NCBI RefSeq assembly: GCF_021738965.1 | Contig: NZ_JAKKOQ010000004.1 | Coordinates: forward strand, 164,882-228,881 | Reading direction: 5' to 3' | Source of the DNA: Gordonia zhenghanii | GTDB taxonomy: Bacteria; Actinomycetota; Actinomycetes; Mycobacteriales; Mycobacteriaceae | DNA length: 64,000 nucleotides | Part shown: positions 30,586 through 39,650 of the stretch, piece by piece | How the letters are laid out: every line of letters starts with the position of its first letter | Numbering within the stretch: position 1 is the stretch's first letter | Position numbers and translations under genes: made by a program | The notes under the pieces: generated by a model | Told to the model about the DNA's origin: nothing | Database searches by the model: none | What the model saw: only the letters and a program-made list of their open reading frames with translations

Positions 30586-31071
30586 ATGGCTGTCAAGATC
30601 AAGCTGACCCGACTGGGCAAGATTCGCAATCCCCAGTACCGCATCGTCGTCGCTGACGCGCGTACCCGCCGCAACGGCCGCGTCATCGAGACCATCGGCA
30701 AGTACCACCCGAAGGAAGAGCCGTCGCTGATCGAGGTCGACTCGGAGCGCGCTCAGTACTGGCTGAGTGTCGGCGCACAGCCGACCGAGCCCGTCGCCGC
30801 CATCCTCAAGGTGACCGGTGACTGGCAGAAGAGCAAGGGCCTCCCGGGCACCGAGGGCACCCTCAAGACCAAGGCCGAGAAGACCTCGAAGCTCGACCTG
30901 TTCAACGCCGCGCTCGCCGCAGCCGAGAACGAGCCTGCCGCCGCGGCCACCACCGCGAAGAAGAAGAACAAGAAGGCCGAGGAGAAGGCCGACGACGCAG
31001 CCGCCGAGGCTCCTGCTGCCGAGGAGAAGGCCGCTGACGAGAAGTCCGGCGAGGACAAGGCGCAGGCGTGA
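30586..31071 (+). CDS. rpsP: 30S ribosomal protein S16
   Basis: Small-subunit assembly protein. Residues 1-85 are the universal S16 core ([26 protein letters not shown]...). The protein runs on to 161 residues with an Ala/Lys/Glu-rich low-complexity tail ([13 protein letters not shown]...), a feature of high-G+C actinobacteria. The ATG at 30586 follows AAGGAGA; an ATG- or GTG-type extension upstream is not conserved. First gene of rpsP-khpA-rimM-trmD; the next gene overlaps its stop by 4 bp. Confidence 0.97.
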   Translation: MAVKIKLTRLGKIRNPQYRIVVADARTRRNGRVIETIGKYHPKEEPSLIEVDSERAQYWLSVGAQPTEPVAAILKVTGDWQKSKGLPGTEGTLKTKAEKTSKLDLFNAALAAAENEPAAAATTAKKKNKKAEEKADDAAAEAPAAEEKAADEKSGEDKAQA

Positions 31072-31310
31072 GCACTGTCGTCGCTGACGCAGTAGAGCAC
31101 CTGGTCCGCGGAATCGTCGCGAACCCCGATGACGTTCGCGTAGACCTGATCACCGGTCGCCGCGGCCGGATGGTCGAGGTTCATGTGAGCCCCGAGGATC
31201 TCGGCAAGGTGATCGGTCGCAACGGTCGCACCGCGACCGCTCTGCGCACCCTCGTCACCGGTATCGGTGGCCGCGGGATGCGCGTCGACATCGTCGACAC
31301 AGATCGCTGA
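31068..31310 (+). CDS. khpA: KH-domain RNA-binding protein (KhpA family)
   Basis: Small RNA-binding protein of 80 residues. The single KH motif reads [16 protein letters not shown], with [23 protein letters not shown] before it. Relatives of the family act with KhpB/EloR in post-transcriptional control of cell division in Firmicutes; the role in actinobacteria is less known. GTG start overlapping the rpsP stop; rimM follows 13 bp later. Confidence 0.93.
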   Translation: MSTVVADAVEHLVRGIVANPDDVRVDLITGRRGRMVEVHVSPEDLGKVIGRNGRTATALRTLVTGIGGRGMRVDIVDTDR

Positions 31311-31323
31311 CGAGTCCGTCTCG

Positions 31324-31860
31324 ATGGATCTCGTCGTCGGTCGCGTCGTCAAGACGCACGGTGTCCGCGGGGAACTCGTCGTCGATGTCCGCACCGACGA
31401 TCCGCAGACCCGATTCGCTGTCGGCGCACGCCTGATCGGGCGTGCTCCGAAGAGCGCAGGATCGACTGAATACACGGTGACAGCCGCCCGGAATCATTCC
31501 GGGCGGCTGTTGCTGTCGTTGAAGGGCGTCGCTGATCGCACGGCGGGCGACGCACTGCGCGGCACGTTGTTCGTCGTCGATGCCGCGGACGTCGATTCGG
31601 GAGACGATCCGGACGAGTTCTACGACCACGAACTCGAAGGCGCACGAGTCGTGACCGTCGACGGCGTCGACGTCGGCGTACTGGAGTCGATTCTCCACCT
31701 GCCGGGCGGCGACGTCCTCGCCGTCCGCGCCGCCGACAAGCGGGAAGTCCTCGTGCCGTTCGTTCGCGCCATGGTGCCGACGGTGACCCCCGAGCTCATC
31801 GAGATCGATCCGCCCGAAGGCCTCCTCGACCTCGACGCGGCAGTCTCGGATCGGGACTGA
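31324..31860 (+). CDS. rimM: Ribosome maturation factor RimM
   Basis: Assembly factor for the 30S head that binds S19. The 178-residue protein begins [22 protein letters not shown], the conserved N-terminal beta-barrel, and contains the PRC-barrel part with [20 protein letters not shown] and [10 protein letters not shown] near the end. Upstream in-frame codons overlapping khpA are not conserved, so the ATG at 31324 is used. It lies between khpA and trmD in the usual operon. Confidence 0.95.
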   Translation: MDLVVGRVVKTHGVRGELVVDVRTDDPQTRFAVGARLIGRAPKSAGSTEYTVTAARNHSGRLLLSLKGVADRTAGDALRGTLFVVDAADVDSGDDPDEFYDHELEGARVVTVDGVDVGVLESILHLPGGDVLAVRAADKREVLVPFVRAMVPTVTPELIEIDPPEGLLDLDAAVSDRD

Positions 31861-31864
31861 TCGC

Positions 31865-32548
31865 GTGCGGATCGACGTCGTCACGATCTTTCCCGAGTAT
31901 CTGGAACCACTGAAGGCCGCGCTGCTGGGCAAGGCAGTGGAGGCAGGTCTCCTCGAGTTCGGTGTCCACGACCTGCGGCAGTGGACGTACGACGTCCACC
32001 ACAGCGTCGACGACGCCCCGTACGGCGGCGGACCAGGCATGGTGATGAAACCGCAGGTATGGGGCGAAGCGCTCGACGCGGTGTGCCCGGACGACGGGTT
32101 GCTCGTCGTTCCGACTCCGGCCGGGCGGCCCTTCACCCAGGAGACCGCAGAGCGGTGGAGCGCCGAGGATCATCTCGTCTTCGCGTGCGGACGCTACGAA
32201 GGCATCGACCAGCGAGTGTTCGACGACGCGGCGCGCCGCGTCCGTGTCGAGGAGGTCTCGCTCGGCGACTTCGTCCTCATCGGCGGCGAGGTCGCGGTAC
32301 TCGCCATGGTGGAGGCCACCACCCGGCTGATTCCCGGCGTGATCGGGAATCCGCAGTCGCACCAAGATGATTCGTTCTCGGACGGCCTTCTCGAAGGCCC
32401 GAGCTACACCCGTCCGAAACTGTGGCGCGACCTCGAAGTCCCGCCGATTCTGTTGTCGGGCGACCACGGCAAGGTAGCTCAGTGGCGACGCGAACAGTCG
32501 CTCGAGCGCACCAGGGAACGTCGTCCCAACCTCCTTCCCGACGAGTAG
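31865..32548 (+). CDS. trmD: tRNA (guanine37-N1)-methyltransferase
   Basis: SPOUT-class methyltransferase that makes m1G37 in tRNAs to prevent frameshifting. The 227-residue protein has [13 protein letters not shown], the [13 protein letters not shown] loop, [11 protein letters not shown] and the trefoil-knot segment [17 protein letters not shown] with SAM-contacting residues. GTG start 4 bp after rimM. In mycobacteria lppW and rplS follow; here an unrelated long gene stands in that place. Confidence 0.97.
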   Translation: MRIDVVTIFPEYLEPLKAALLGKAVEAGLLEFGVHDLRQWTYDVHHSVDDAPYGGGPGMVMKPQVWGEALDAVCPDDGLLVVPTPAGRPFTQETAERWSAEDHLVFACGRYEGIDQRVFDDAARRVRVEEVSLGDFVLIGGEVAVLAMVEATTRLIPGVIGNPQSHQDDSFSDGLLEGPSYTRPKLWRDLEVPPILLSGDHGKVAQWRREQSLERTRERRPNLLPDE

Positions 32549-32631
32549 CGCGGCCCCAATCCCCGAGATCGTCCCCGAGAGTCCTCCGCGTGTCGTGGAA
32601 CCGAATTCGGGTCCGGTGCGTCTGACTTGAT

Positions 32632-33927
32632 GTGGGCACCGTGTGGACGGACATCGAGCAGACTCTGGCGCGCATCGACTCCATGGACGCAGGCGCCGCG
32701 GCGGGCGACGCCGCAGAGATCCGTCGCATCGTCACCGCGGCGAAAGCCGTCGGCGAGCGGCTCGTCACAGTGTTCGCGTCGCAAGGCGTGCTCTCCGGCG
32801 CTGCGGCCGACGCATCGACGACTGCCGGCGTGGCGCTCGGAACACACGTGCAGACGTCGGTCGCGGGATTGGAGTCCGGGGCAGGCGCACTCGACGATGC
32901 GGCGGGCGCTCTCGCGGCCAGCATCGCGCAGCGCGAGCGGATCGCAGCGCTCACCGGGGCGACGCGGACGCCCGAGATACGCATCGCAGCGCGGACCGCA
33001 GTGCACGCCATGATGGCGGGCAGCTACAACATTCCGATGTCGTCGAGCACCACCGGGATCGCCGACCCGAGCGGGCCGAGTTCGGGCGCTGAACGCACCG
33101 GCGGGCCGGGTACGACCTCGGACCCGAATTCGGCGGCTACCGTGCCCACTGTGCCGGGAACGAGCGCCGTCCAGGCGTCGGGTGCGGGCGTGTCGAACGA
33201 TTCCGGAGCGTCGACGCTCGGAGCAGCAGGATCGGACCCGGCCGCACCGCAGCCGGCCGCGAGCCCGTCATCGGCGCCGTCGACCGCCGGCGATGCCGCG
33301 TCGAACGGTGTGGGGCAGGCGACGTCGCCGACCGCCACCGCCGGGACCGGCTCAGGTCCGACGGGTTCGGCGCCTGCGGGATCGGGTCCGACGGGACCGG
33401 GTCCGGGCGGATCGGGGCCAGCAGGATCAGGCGTGTCCGGCTCCGTGGTCGGTACGTCGGCGCGCACGGTCTCTACCCCTGTGCGAGACGGAGACGGGCT
33501 CTCGCCGACGACGCCGGGCACGATCGTGCCCGGAGGAATGCCGATTCCGGGGCTCGGTGGGACGGCGTCGCCATCGGTCGCGGCCGGATCCCCACAGTCC
33601 CAGACGGCGGGGACGGCGAGACCGATCGCCTACGGATCGCCCACGGCGGCGCAGTCGTCGGCGGCGAGTGCGGCGTCTCGCGGGACGGGAGCGAGCCCGG
33701 CGATGGGGCCCGGCGCGGTTCGCCGACAAGACGACGAGGAGCACACCGCGGCCGACTACCTCCGGTCGGCGAGGGAGGGGGAACTGCTCCTCGGCACCGC
33801 GCCGCTCGTCACGCCTGCCGTCCTGCCACCGCCGGTCGAGTCCGGCGACGAGCGTGACGTCGCGGTGGACGGTGAGGTCGGCGGCGTCCGCGACGACGCA
33901 GACCAGGAACTCGACCCGACCCTGTGA
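32632..33927 (+). CDS. Putative ESX-type secreted protein with WXG100-like N-terminus and low-complexity linker
   Basis: Unrecognised 431-residue protein. Residues 1-135 are predicted helical and contain LSGAAADASTTAGVALGTHV and AAGALAASIAQ, which resembles the second half of WXG100-type helical hairpins but with Leu in place of the Trp. Residues about 140-365 are a Gly/Ser/Pro/Thr-rich linker with repeats such as SGPTGSAPAGSGPTGPGPGG. The C-terminus has DEEHTAADYLRSAREGELLL and GTAPLVTPAVLPPP, a motif I recall from ESX-associated proteins of Mycobacteriales (HxxxxYL...G..L.G..PLV.PAV). No signal peptide or membrane segment. GTG 32632 is used; GTG 32641 is an alternative. It lies 83 bp after trmD, in the place of lppW in mycobacteria. 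Secretion by a type VII system is an inference. Confidence 0.6.
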   Translation: MGTVWTDIEQTLARIDSMDAGAAAGDAAEIRRIVTAAKAVGERLVTVFASQGVLSGAAADASTTAGVALGTHVQTSVAGLESGAGALDDAAGALAASIAQRERIAALTGATRTPEIRIAARTAVHAMMAGSYNIPMSSSTTGIADPSGPSSGAERTGGPGTTSDPNSAATVPTVPGTSAVQASGAGVSNDSGASTLGAAGSDPAAPQPAASPSSAPSTAGDAASNGVGQATSPTATAGTGSGPTGSAPAGSGPTGPGPGGSGPAGSGVSGSVVGTSARTVSTPVRDGDGLSPTTPGTIVPGGMPIPGLGGTASPSVAAGSPQSQTAGTARPIAYGSPTAAQSSAASAASRGTGASPAMGPGAVRRQDDEEHTAADYLRSAREGELLLGTAPLVTPAVLPPPVESGDERDVAVDGEVGGVRDDADQELDPTL

Positions 33928-33970
33928 CCTGACCTGTGGTTGGACCTCACGGGCCGGGCACCGAGGCGAT

Positions 33971-33999
33971 TTCGTCTCCGAGCGGAGATCTGGCAGAAT
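33971..33999 (+). promoter_or_regulatory. Candidate promoter of rplS
   Basis: CAGAAT (33994-33999) within CTGGCAGAAT is preceded 17 bp upstream by TTCGTC (33971-33976). The -10 context is identical over ten bases to that before rpsP. The start near 34006 gives a leader of about 140 nt that includes a GCAGG-CCT-CCTGC hairpin (34083-34095). Confidence 0.45.
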
Positions 34000-34145
34000 G
34001 TTTCAGGTTGCCTGTGCCGACGCGTCTGTCGCGCTCAGCGCACGAAGACCAATGATTCGGGCACGAACCGGTCGAACCCGCTGCAGGCCTCCTGCGAGCA
34101 GGGCCGCCAGGTTCCTCTGTCCAGCCGAACGAAACGGATCCAGAC

Positions 34146-34487
34146 ATGAACACCCTCGACTTCCTCGACAAGCAGTCGCTGCGCGACGACGTCCCCGACT
34201 TCGCCGCTGGCGACACCCTTGACGTGCACGTCAAGGTCATTGAGGGCTCCAAAGAGCGTGTCCAGGTGTTCAAGGGCGTCGTGATCCGTCGCCAGGGCGG
34301 CGGCGTGCGCGAGACGTTCACCGTCCGCAAGGTCTCGTTCGGCGTCGGCGTGGAGCGTACCTTCCCGGTGCACAGCCCGAACATCGCCAAGATCGACGTT
34401 CTGACCCGCGGTGACGTGCGTCGCGCCAAGCTGTACTACCTGCGCGATCTGCGCGGCAAGGCTGCCAAGATCAAGGAAAAGCGCTGA
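34146..34487 (+). CDS. rplS: 50S ribosomal protein L19
   Basis: Large-subunit protein at the 30S-50S interface. The 113-residue product starts [31 protein letters not shown] and has the conserved [25 protein letters not shown] and [16 protein letters not shown] segments. It is separated from trmD by the long unrecognised gene and has its own promoter-like element, so it may be transcribed independently. A strong intrinsic terminator follows. Confidence 0.97.
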   Translation: MNTLDFLDKQSLRDDVPDFAAGDTLDVHVKVIEGSKERVQVFKGVVIRRQGGGVRETFTVRKVSFGVGVERTFPVHSPNIAKIDVLTRGDVRRAKLYYLRDLRGKAAKIKEKR

Positions 34488-34504
34488 TCTGAGTCGCTTA
34501 AGCC

Positions 34505-34546
34505 AAAGACCCCGACCGCTGCCGCTCGCAGTGATCGGGGTCTTTT
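34505..34546 (+). terminator. Intrinsic terminator after rplS
   Basis: AAAGACCCCGA (34505-34515) pairs with TCGGGGTCTTT (34535-34545) and is followed by T and CGCTG. It separates rplS from lepB. Confidence 0.85.
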
Positions 34547-34581
34547 CGCTGCCTCACACGTGAAGCCGCTACGCTGACCGA

Positions 34582-35376
34582 GTGAATGACAGTACCGACG
34601 ACGAGCCGAAATTCGTGATCAAGGACGGCGACGCCACAGGTGACGACGCGAAGTCTTCGGGCTTCGGAAAGATCGTCAAGGAGATCGCGATCGTCGTCGC
34701 GATCGTCCTGGTCTTGATGTTCGTGTTCACCCAGTTCCTCTTCCGTCAGTACGTCGTGCCGTCCGAATCGATGGAGTCGACGCTCCACGGCTGCTACGGG
34801 TGCAGCAACGACCACATCGTGATCGACAAGATGGCGTACCGGTTCGGCGAGCCGCAGCCCGGCGACGTCGTCGTGTTCAAGGCTCCGTCGGAGTCGTGGG
34901 ACGGCACGTGGCAGTCGCCCCGATCGTCCAATCCCGTGATCCACAAGATTCAAGACGTCCTGTCGTGGGTCGCGCTGGCGCCGCCAGACGAGAACAATCT
35001 CGTCAAACGAGTGATCGCGACCGGCGGCCAGACCGTCGAATGCCACAACGCCGACGGCAAGGGCGTGACCGTCAACGGGAAGCCGCTCGACGAGCCGTAC
35101 ATCGACAAGGATCTTCAAGTCGACACCAACACGTCGACCGAGGGCATCCTCGGCGGCGGGTCCTGCTACGGCGACGACTTCGGCCCGCTCAAGGTTCCCG
35201 ACGGCAACGTGTGGGTCATGGGCGATAACCGGTCGAGTTCTGCCGACTCGCGCTTCCACCAGGAGGACCAGTACCACGGCACGGTGCCGGTCGACGATAT
35301 CCGCGGCAAGGTCCGCTTCATCCTGTTCCCGTTCTCGAGGATCGGCGGCGTGGGCGACCACGACCCGCAGAGCTGA
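34582..35376 (+). CDS. lepB: Signal peptidase I
   Basis: Membrane serine protease that removes signal peptides. The 264-residue protein has a charged cytoplasmic N-terminus, one transmembrane helix (about 35-57), the catalytic serine at 63 in PSESMESTL and the catalytic lysine at about 143 in [11 protein letters not shown], plus the downstream [11 protein letters not shown] box. GTG start at 34582. An insertion around residues 70-125 relative to the minimal enzyme is typical of Mycobacteriales. Expected to process secreted proteins from this and other loci, but not the lipoproteins. Confidence 0.96.
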   Translation: MNDSTDDEPKFVIKDGDATGDDAKSSGFGKIVKEIAIVVAIVLVLMFVFTQFLFRQYVVPSESMESTLHGCYGCSNDHIVIDKMAYRFGEPQPGDVVVFKAPSESWDGTWQSPRSSNPVIHKIQDVLSWVALAPPDENNLVKRVIATGGQTVECHNADGKGVTVNGKPLDEPYIDKDLQVDTNTSTEGILGGGSCYGDDFGPLKVPDGNVWVMGDNRSSSADSRFHQEDQYHGTVPVDDIRGKVRFILFPFSRIGGVGDHDPQS

Positions 35377-35405
35377 TCCACCCCGACAGACCGCCCCGAT
35401 TCCAG

Positions 35406-36080
35406 ATGACTTCGTCCACGACGACTCGTTCCGACCGCTGGCCGCCGCGTTCACCGGTCCGCAAAGCAGCGTCGTTACGCACTCTCGAATTCACGCTTGC
35501 GCGACACCGGCTGGGACCGGTCGCAGGCGTCGACGAGGCAGGACGCGGCGCGTGCGCCGGGCCGCTGGTCGTCGCGGCGTGTGTGCTCGGTCCGACGCAA
35601 CTCAAATCGCTCGCCGACCTCGACGACTCCAAACGACTGTCCGAGGCGACGCGTGAGCGGCTGTTCGACGCGGTGCACCGGCATGCCGTCAGCCACAGCG
35701 TCGTCGTGGTGCCTGCCGCCGAAGTCGACCGGATCGGCGTGCACGTGGCGAACATCGAGGGGATGCGTCGCGCAGTCGCAGGGCTCGACGTGCGACCGGG
35801 CTACGTGCTCTCCGACGGGTTCCAGGTTCCGGGACTGCCCGCACCCTCGCTCCCGGTGATCGGCGGAGACGCGACAGCGGCGTGCATCGCGGCCGCGTCC
35901 GTCTTGGCGAAGGTGACGCGTGACCGCATCATGGTCGCCATGGACGACGCGGTCCCCGGCTATGATTTCGCAGTTCACAAGGGGTACAGCACGGCTCGCC
36001 ACATGGCGCGACTCGACGCGCTCGGTCCGTCGGGAGAGCACCGGCTCTCGTACCGAAACGTCCGCGATAGGCTTGCATGA
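35406..36080 (+). CDS. rnhB: Ribonuclease HII
   Basis: Removes ribonucleotides from DNA and RNA-DNA hybrids. The 224-residue protein shows the catalytic residues in [27 protein letters not shown] and the later [22 protein letters not shown] motif. About 38 residues precede the catalytic core; the ATG at 35406 is the only good start. It overlaps the DUF2469 gene at its stop. Confidence 0.95.
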   Translation: MTSSTTTRSDRWPPRSPVRKAASLRTLEFTLARHRLGPVAGVDEAGRGACAGPLVVAACVLGPTQLKSLADLDDSKRLSEATRERLFDAVHRHAVSHSVVVVPAAEVDRIGVHVANIEGMRRAVAGLDVRPGYVLSDGFQVPGLPAPSLPVIGGDATAACIAAASVLAKVTRDRIMVAMDDAVPGYDFAVHKGYSTARHMARLDALGPSGEHRLSYRNVRDRLA

Positions 36081-36391
36081 TGAGCGCTGAAGATCTCGAG
36101 AAGTACGAAGCCGAGATGGAGCTGTCTCTGTACAAGGAGTACAAGGACATCGTCGGTCAGTTCACCTACGTCGTGGAGACGGAGCGCCGTTTCTACCTCG
36201 CGAACGGCGTCGATCTCATCCCGCGAAGCAACGACGGTGAAGTGTATTTCGAGATCCACATGACCGACGCGTGGGTGTGGGACATGTACCGCCCGGCTCG
36301 TTTCGTCAAACAGGTGCGCGTCGTGACCTTCAAGGACGTCAACGTCGAAGAACTCGAGCGCGCGGAGCTGCGGCTACCCGACGAGCCGTGA
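36080..36391 (+). CDS. DUF2469 family protein
   Basis: Conserved actinobacterial protein of 103 residues with unknown function and no recognisable catalytic motif. The sequence [46 protein letters not shown] is extremely conserved in the order and the gene always follows rnhB (Rv2901c in M. tuberculosis). The second of two adjacent ATGs (36077 and 36080) is taken because homologues start [10 protein letters not shown]. Rich in acidic and aromatic residues. Confidence 0.9.
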   Translation: MSAEDLEKYEAEMELSLYKEYKDIVGQFTYVVETERRFYLANGVDLIPRSNDGEVYFEIHMTDAWVWDMYRPARFVKQVRVVTFKDVNVEELERAELRLPDEP

Positions 36392-36404
36392 TCGACGATC
36401 TCGC

Positions 36405-36451
36405 TTGACCCTCTCGTTGGTGTCACCAGGTGACACCAACGAGAGGGTTAA
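36405..36451. promoter_or_regulatory. Perfect 20-bp inverted repeat between DUF2469 and yraN genes
   Basis: ACCCTCTCGTTGGTGTCACC (36408-36427) and its exact complement GGTGACACCAACGAGAGGGT (36429-36448) are separated by one base; two more pairs and a G-T wobble extend it to TT...AA at the ends. No T-run follows. It could be a factor-aided terminator, an operator or an RNA-processing site. Confidence 0.8.
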
Positions 36452-36553
36452 GCGTCCAGGTGAATTTGTGGATGGATTCTGCGTTCTCCACAGATTGGCG
36501 GATCTGGCTGAAATCATCTTCCGCACGTCGGGTCTGTCAGTCATTGTCTGCGC

Positions 36554-36949
36554 ATGGGGGACACGACGAAGCGCCCGGACCGGCGCAGACAAATCGGTCG
36601 GCTCGGTGAAGATGTCGCCGCCGAGTACATCGCAGGCCTCGGGTGGGAGGTCTTGGACCGCAACTGGCGGACGCGGTACGGCGAACTCGATCTGATCGCC
36701 GCCGACGGCGACACGCTCGTCATCGTCGAGGTGAAGACGCGGGCGAGTCGGACCTTCAGCGATCCGGTCGCGGCCGTGACGCCGCAGAAATTGCGGACCA
36801 TGCGCCTCGTCGCGCGGCAGTGGCTGTCCGAACAGGAGCGGTACTGGCCGGTGATTCGATTCGACGTCGTGTCGATCCGGCTCGACCTCGCCGATCCCGA
36901 AGACCTCGAACGCGCGACGCTGGCACACCACGCCGGCGTCGTCGAGTGA
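36554..36949 (+). CDS. UPF0102 (YraN) family nuclease-fold protein
   Basis: 131-residue protein of the PD-(D/E)xK nuclease-like fold. The motif elements GELDLIAADGDTLVIVEVKTR contain the D-x..-E-V-K core, and a conserved IGRLGEDVAAEYI helix lies at the N-terminus. The substrate is not known. It is next to the comM-type gene and dprA in nearly all actinobacteria (Rv2898c), suggesting a part in DNA transactions. ATG start at 36554. Confidence 0.9.
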   Translation: MGDTTKRPDRRRQIGRLGEDVAAEYIAGLGWEVLDRNWRTRYGELDLIAADGDTLVIVEVKTRASRTFSDPVAAVTPQKLRTMRLVARQWLSEQERYWPVIRFDVVSIRLDLADPEDLERATLAHHAGVVE

Positions 36950-36959
36950 GGACACGGTC

Positions 36960-38477
36960 ATGAGCGGCTTGGGACGGGTCCACTCGGTGGGTCTGAACGC
37001 ATTCGCCGCCGACGTCATCGAGATTCAAGCCAACATCAGCAACGGGCTGCCCGGGTTCATCATCAGCGGGAGCGCCGACACGTCGCTGCGCGAGGCGAAG
37101 GACCGAGTGCGTGCGGCGATCGGCAACAGCGGCGCCAAGTTCCCGGAGAAGAAGATCGTCGTCGCGCTGGCTCCGGCCAACCTGCCGAAGTCCGGTGCGG
37201 GGTTCGACCTGCCGATGGCGATCTCGGTGCTGATCGCCACGGGTCAGGCGCAGACCACGCTTCTCGGTGAGACGGTCCTGGTCGGCGAACTGGCGCTCGA
37301 CGGACGGGTTCGGCCGGTGCGCGGCGTCCTGCCGTTACTCCTCGGCGCCCGCGCTGCGGGCTTCCGGCGTGCCGTCGTCCCGGTCGGGAACGTTCGCGAA
37401 GCCACGCTCGTCGACGGACTCGACATCGGCGGCGCGGACTCGCTGTCGGACGTCGTCGCATGGCTCGCCGGGGATCGCGCTCTCGACACGGTGTCCGACA
37501 CCGAATCGGGGCCCTCGCCCGCTCCGATCCCCGACATGACCGACGTCGTAGGGCAACCCGCGGCTCGGCACGCACTCGAAGTGGCTGCGGCTGGAGCTCA
37601 TCACGTGCTCATGACCGGCCCGCCGGGAATCGGGAAGACGATGCTGGCCTGCCGGTTGCCCGGCATCCTGCCGCCACTCGGCCACGACGAGTCGCTCGAA
37701 GTGACGGCGATTCATTCGGTCGCGGGCATGCTCCCCGCGCACCGGCCACTCATCGAGACGCCGCCGTTCATCGCGCCGCACCACAGCGCGAGCATCACCT
37801 CGCTCCTCGGCGGCGGGACCGGGATGGCCCGGCCGGGATCCGTGTCGCGGGCCCATCGCGGCGTGCTGTTCCTCGACGAATGCGCAGAGATGGGCGCAAA
37901 GGTCCTCGACTCGCTGCGGCAGCCACTCGAAGACGGCGTCGTCCGGGTGTCACGCCGCGACGGCACGGCGTCGTACCCGGCGCGCTTCCAACTCGTGCTG
38001 GCCGCTAATCCGTGTCCGTGCGCGCCGGCCAACGACGTCGACTGCGTGTGCACGTCCATCGTCCGCCGTCGATACCTCGGGAAGCTGTCCGGACCGTTGA
38101 TGGACCGGGTCGACATCCGCGTCCACATGGAGCCACCCGGAAACACCGCACTGATGACTGAACAAGGGGAGTCGACGGCGGTCGTCGCCGCCCGGGTCGC
38201 ACACGCGCGCGCGGCGGCCCAGGAACGGTGGGCCGAGCACGGCTGGTTGACCAACGCCGAAGTACCGGGCAGTGCGCTGCGGCGGCGGTATCGCCTTGCG
38301 CCGGAAGCGATGCGGCCCATCGAAGCATTCCTCGGACAGGGGAGGATCACCGCGCGCGGCGCGGATCGCGCACTCCGTCTGTCGTGGACACTCGCCGACC
38401 TACGCGGCAGCGAGCGCCCCGACACCGACGACGTCGCGCAAGCATTGATGTATCGAGATCGGGGGACCGGGAGATGA
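36960..38477 (+). CDS. ComM-type AAA+ ATPase (Mg-chelatase-like, YifB)
   Basis: 505-residue hexameric AAA+ helicase family; in Gram-negative bacteria ComM promotes branch migration of transformed DNA. N-terminal Lon-like domain (NISNGLPGFIISGSADTSLREAKDRVRAAI), AAA+ core with Walker A GPPGIGKTMLA at about 218, Walker B GVLFLDECAEM and a cysteine-rich segment ANPCPCAPANDVDCVC that probably binds zinc. The C-terminal part carries RYRLAPEAMRPIEAFL. Stop overlaps dprA by 4 bp, so the products are probably used together. Confidence 0.93.
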   Translation: MSGLGRVHSVGLNAFAADVIEIQANISNGLPGFIISGSADTSLREAKDRVRAAIGNSGAKFPEKKIVVALAPANLPKSGAGFDLPMAISVLIATGQAQTTLLGETVLVGELALDGRVRPVRGVLPLLLGARAAGFRRAVVPVGNVREATLVDGLDIGGADSLSDVVAWLAGDRALDTVSDTESGPSPAPIPDMTDVVGQPAARHALEVAAAGAHHVLMTGPPGIGKTMLACRLPGILPPLGHDESLEVTAIHSVAGMLPAHRPLIETPPFIAPHHSASITSLLGGGTGMARPGSVSRAHRGVLFLDECAEMGAKVLDSLRQPLEDGVVRVSRRDGTASYPARFQLVLAANPCPCAPANDVDCVCTSIVRRRYLGKLSGPLMDRVDIRVHMEPPGNTALMTEQGESTAVVAARVAHARAAAQERWAEHGWLTNAEVPGSALRRRYRLAPEAMRPIEAFLGQGRITARGADRALRLSWTLADLRGSERPDTDDVAQALMYRDRGTGR

Positions 38478-39607
38478 CCGATATGAACGACGCCGAGCGC
38501 AGAGCGTGGGCGTATCTCGCAGCGGCCGCGGAGCCGCCGTCGGCGTCGGTGATCGCGCTCGTGTCGGCGATCGGCGCCATCGATGCGGCGACAGCGGTTC
38601 GCGATCGGAAGGCTCCGACAGGTCATCTCGCGGCGCTCGCGGCGACCGAGGCCCGTTATGCGACAGACACGTCCGACCGCGACCTCGACACGGCCGACCG
38701 GATCGGCGCACGGCTCGTGACTCCCGACGACGAGGAGTGGCCCGGTTGGCCGTTGTCAGTCCTGGACCGTGCATCGACGGCCGCGCGTGGCGGCGGCCCG
38801 CTCGCACTGTGGGCGCGAGGTCCGGGGACGTTGGCGTCGTCGGGTGACGTGGCCGTCGCGCTCGTGGGCTCGCGCGCAGCATCGTCGTACGGCGAATACG
38901 TCGCAGGCCAATTCGCGTCCGGCCTGGCCGGCCACGGGAAGACAATCGTGTCCGGTGGCGCGTACGGGATCGACGGAGCCGCACACCGCGGCGCATTGGC
39001 CGCAGGCGGTCGCACGATGGCGGTGCTCGCCTGTGGGATCGACCGCGACTATCCGACCGGTCATGCACGGCTTCTGCACGAGATCGCGACACGCGGTCTG
39101 ATCGTCTCCGAATACGCACCAGGCACGACGGCAGCGAAGCACCGATTCCTCACGCGCAACCGCCTGGTCGCTGCGCTGTCGGGTGCGACGATCGTCGTGG
39201 AGGCCGGTCGACGGTCGGGCGCGGCGAACACCGCGGCGTGGGCTACTCGACTGGGTCGCCCGCTCGGTGCAGTGCCCGGACCAGTGACGAGCGCGACGTC
39301 GGTCGGCGCGCACGCGATGATCGCGGACGGTCAGGCGACGCTCGTCGCCGACGTCGACGGGGTCGCGTCGCTGGTCGCACCCGACGGAGAAGACACGCGT
39401 GGACCGGCGCGGCTCCGCGACACCGACGGGCTGCCGCCGGACCAGTTCCGCGTGGTCGAAGCTCTGCCCGCCCATGAATCGATGTCCATCGACGAGATCT
39501 CCTTCAGCGCGGGAATCCCCGTCGACGCGGTGCGCAGTGCGCTGGCGGGTCTCGACGTCGCGGGTCTCGTCGACGAGGACGGCGGGTTGTGGCGACTGCG
39601 TCGGTGA
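38474..39607 (+). CDS. dprA: DNA-processing protein DprA
   Basis: Loads RecA on single-stranded DNA taken up during transformation. The 377-residue protein has the Rossmann-like core VALVGSRAASSYGEYVAG, GGAYGIDGAAHRGAL and FLTRNRLVAALSGATIVVEAGRRSGAANTA, followed by a C-terminal winged-helix segment (SIDEISFSAGIPVDAVRSALAGL). The start at ATG 38474 is coupled to comM. Natural competence is not generally shown for this group, so the gene may serve recombination instead. Confidence 0.94.
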   Translation: MTDMNDAERRAWAYLAAAAEPPSASVIALVSAIGAIDAATAVRDRKAPTGHLAALAATEARYATDTSDRDLDTADRIGARLVTPDDEEWPGWPLSVLDRASTAARGGGPLALWARGPGTLASSGDVAVALVGSRAASSYGEYVAGQFASGLAGHGKTIVSGGAYGIDGAAHRGALAAGGRTMAVLACGIDRDYPTGHARLLHEIATRGLIVSEYAPGTTAAKHRFLTRNRLVAALSGATIVVEAGRRSGAANTAAWATRLGRPLGAVPGPVTSATSVGAHAMIADGQATLVADVDGVASLVAPDGEDTRGPARLRDTDGLPPDQFRVVEALPAHESMSIDEISFSAGIPVDAVRSALAGLDVAGLVDEDGGLWRLRR

Positions 39608-39650
39608 CGATCTGACCACGGGCCGCGGCGACTCGACCGCTGGGGCGCCG

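Noticed and set aside
35377..35405. Terminator between lepB and rnhB
   Set aside because: Only 29 bp without a stable hairpin; the genes are probably cotranscribed.
36374..37018. Coding gene on the minus strand through the 20-bp palindrome
   Set aside because: Both strands give the same short peptide there because of the palindrome, and the rest is antisense to yraN.
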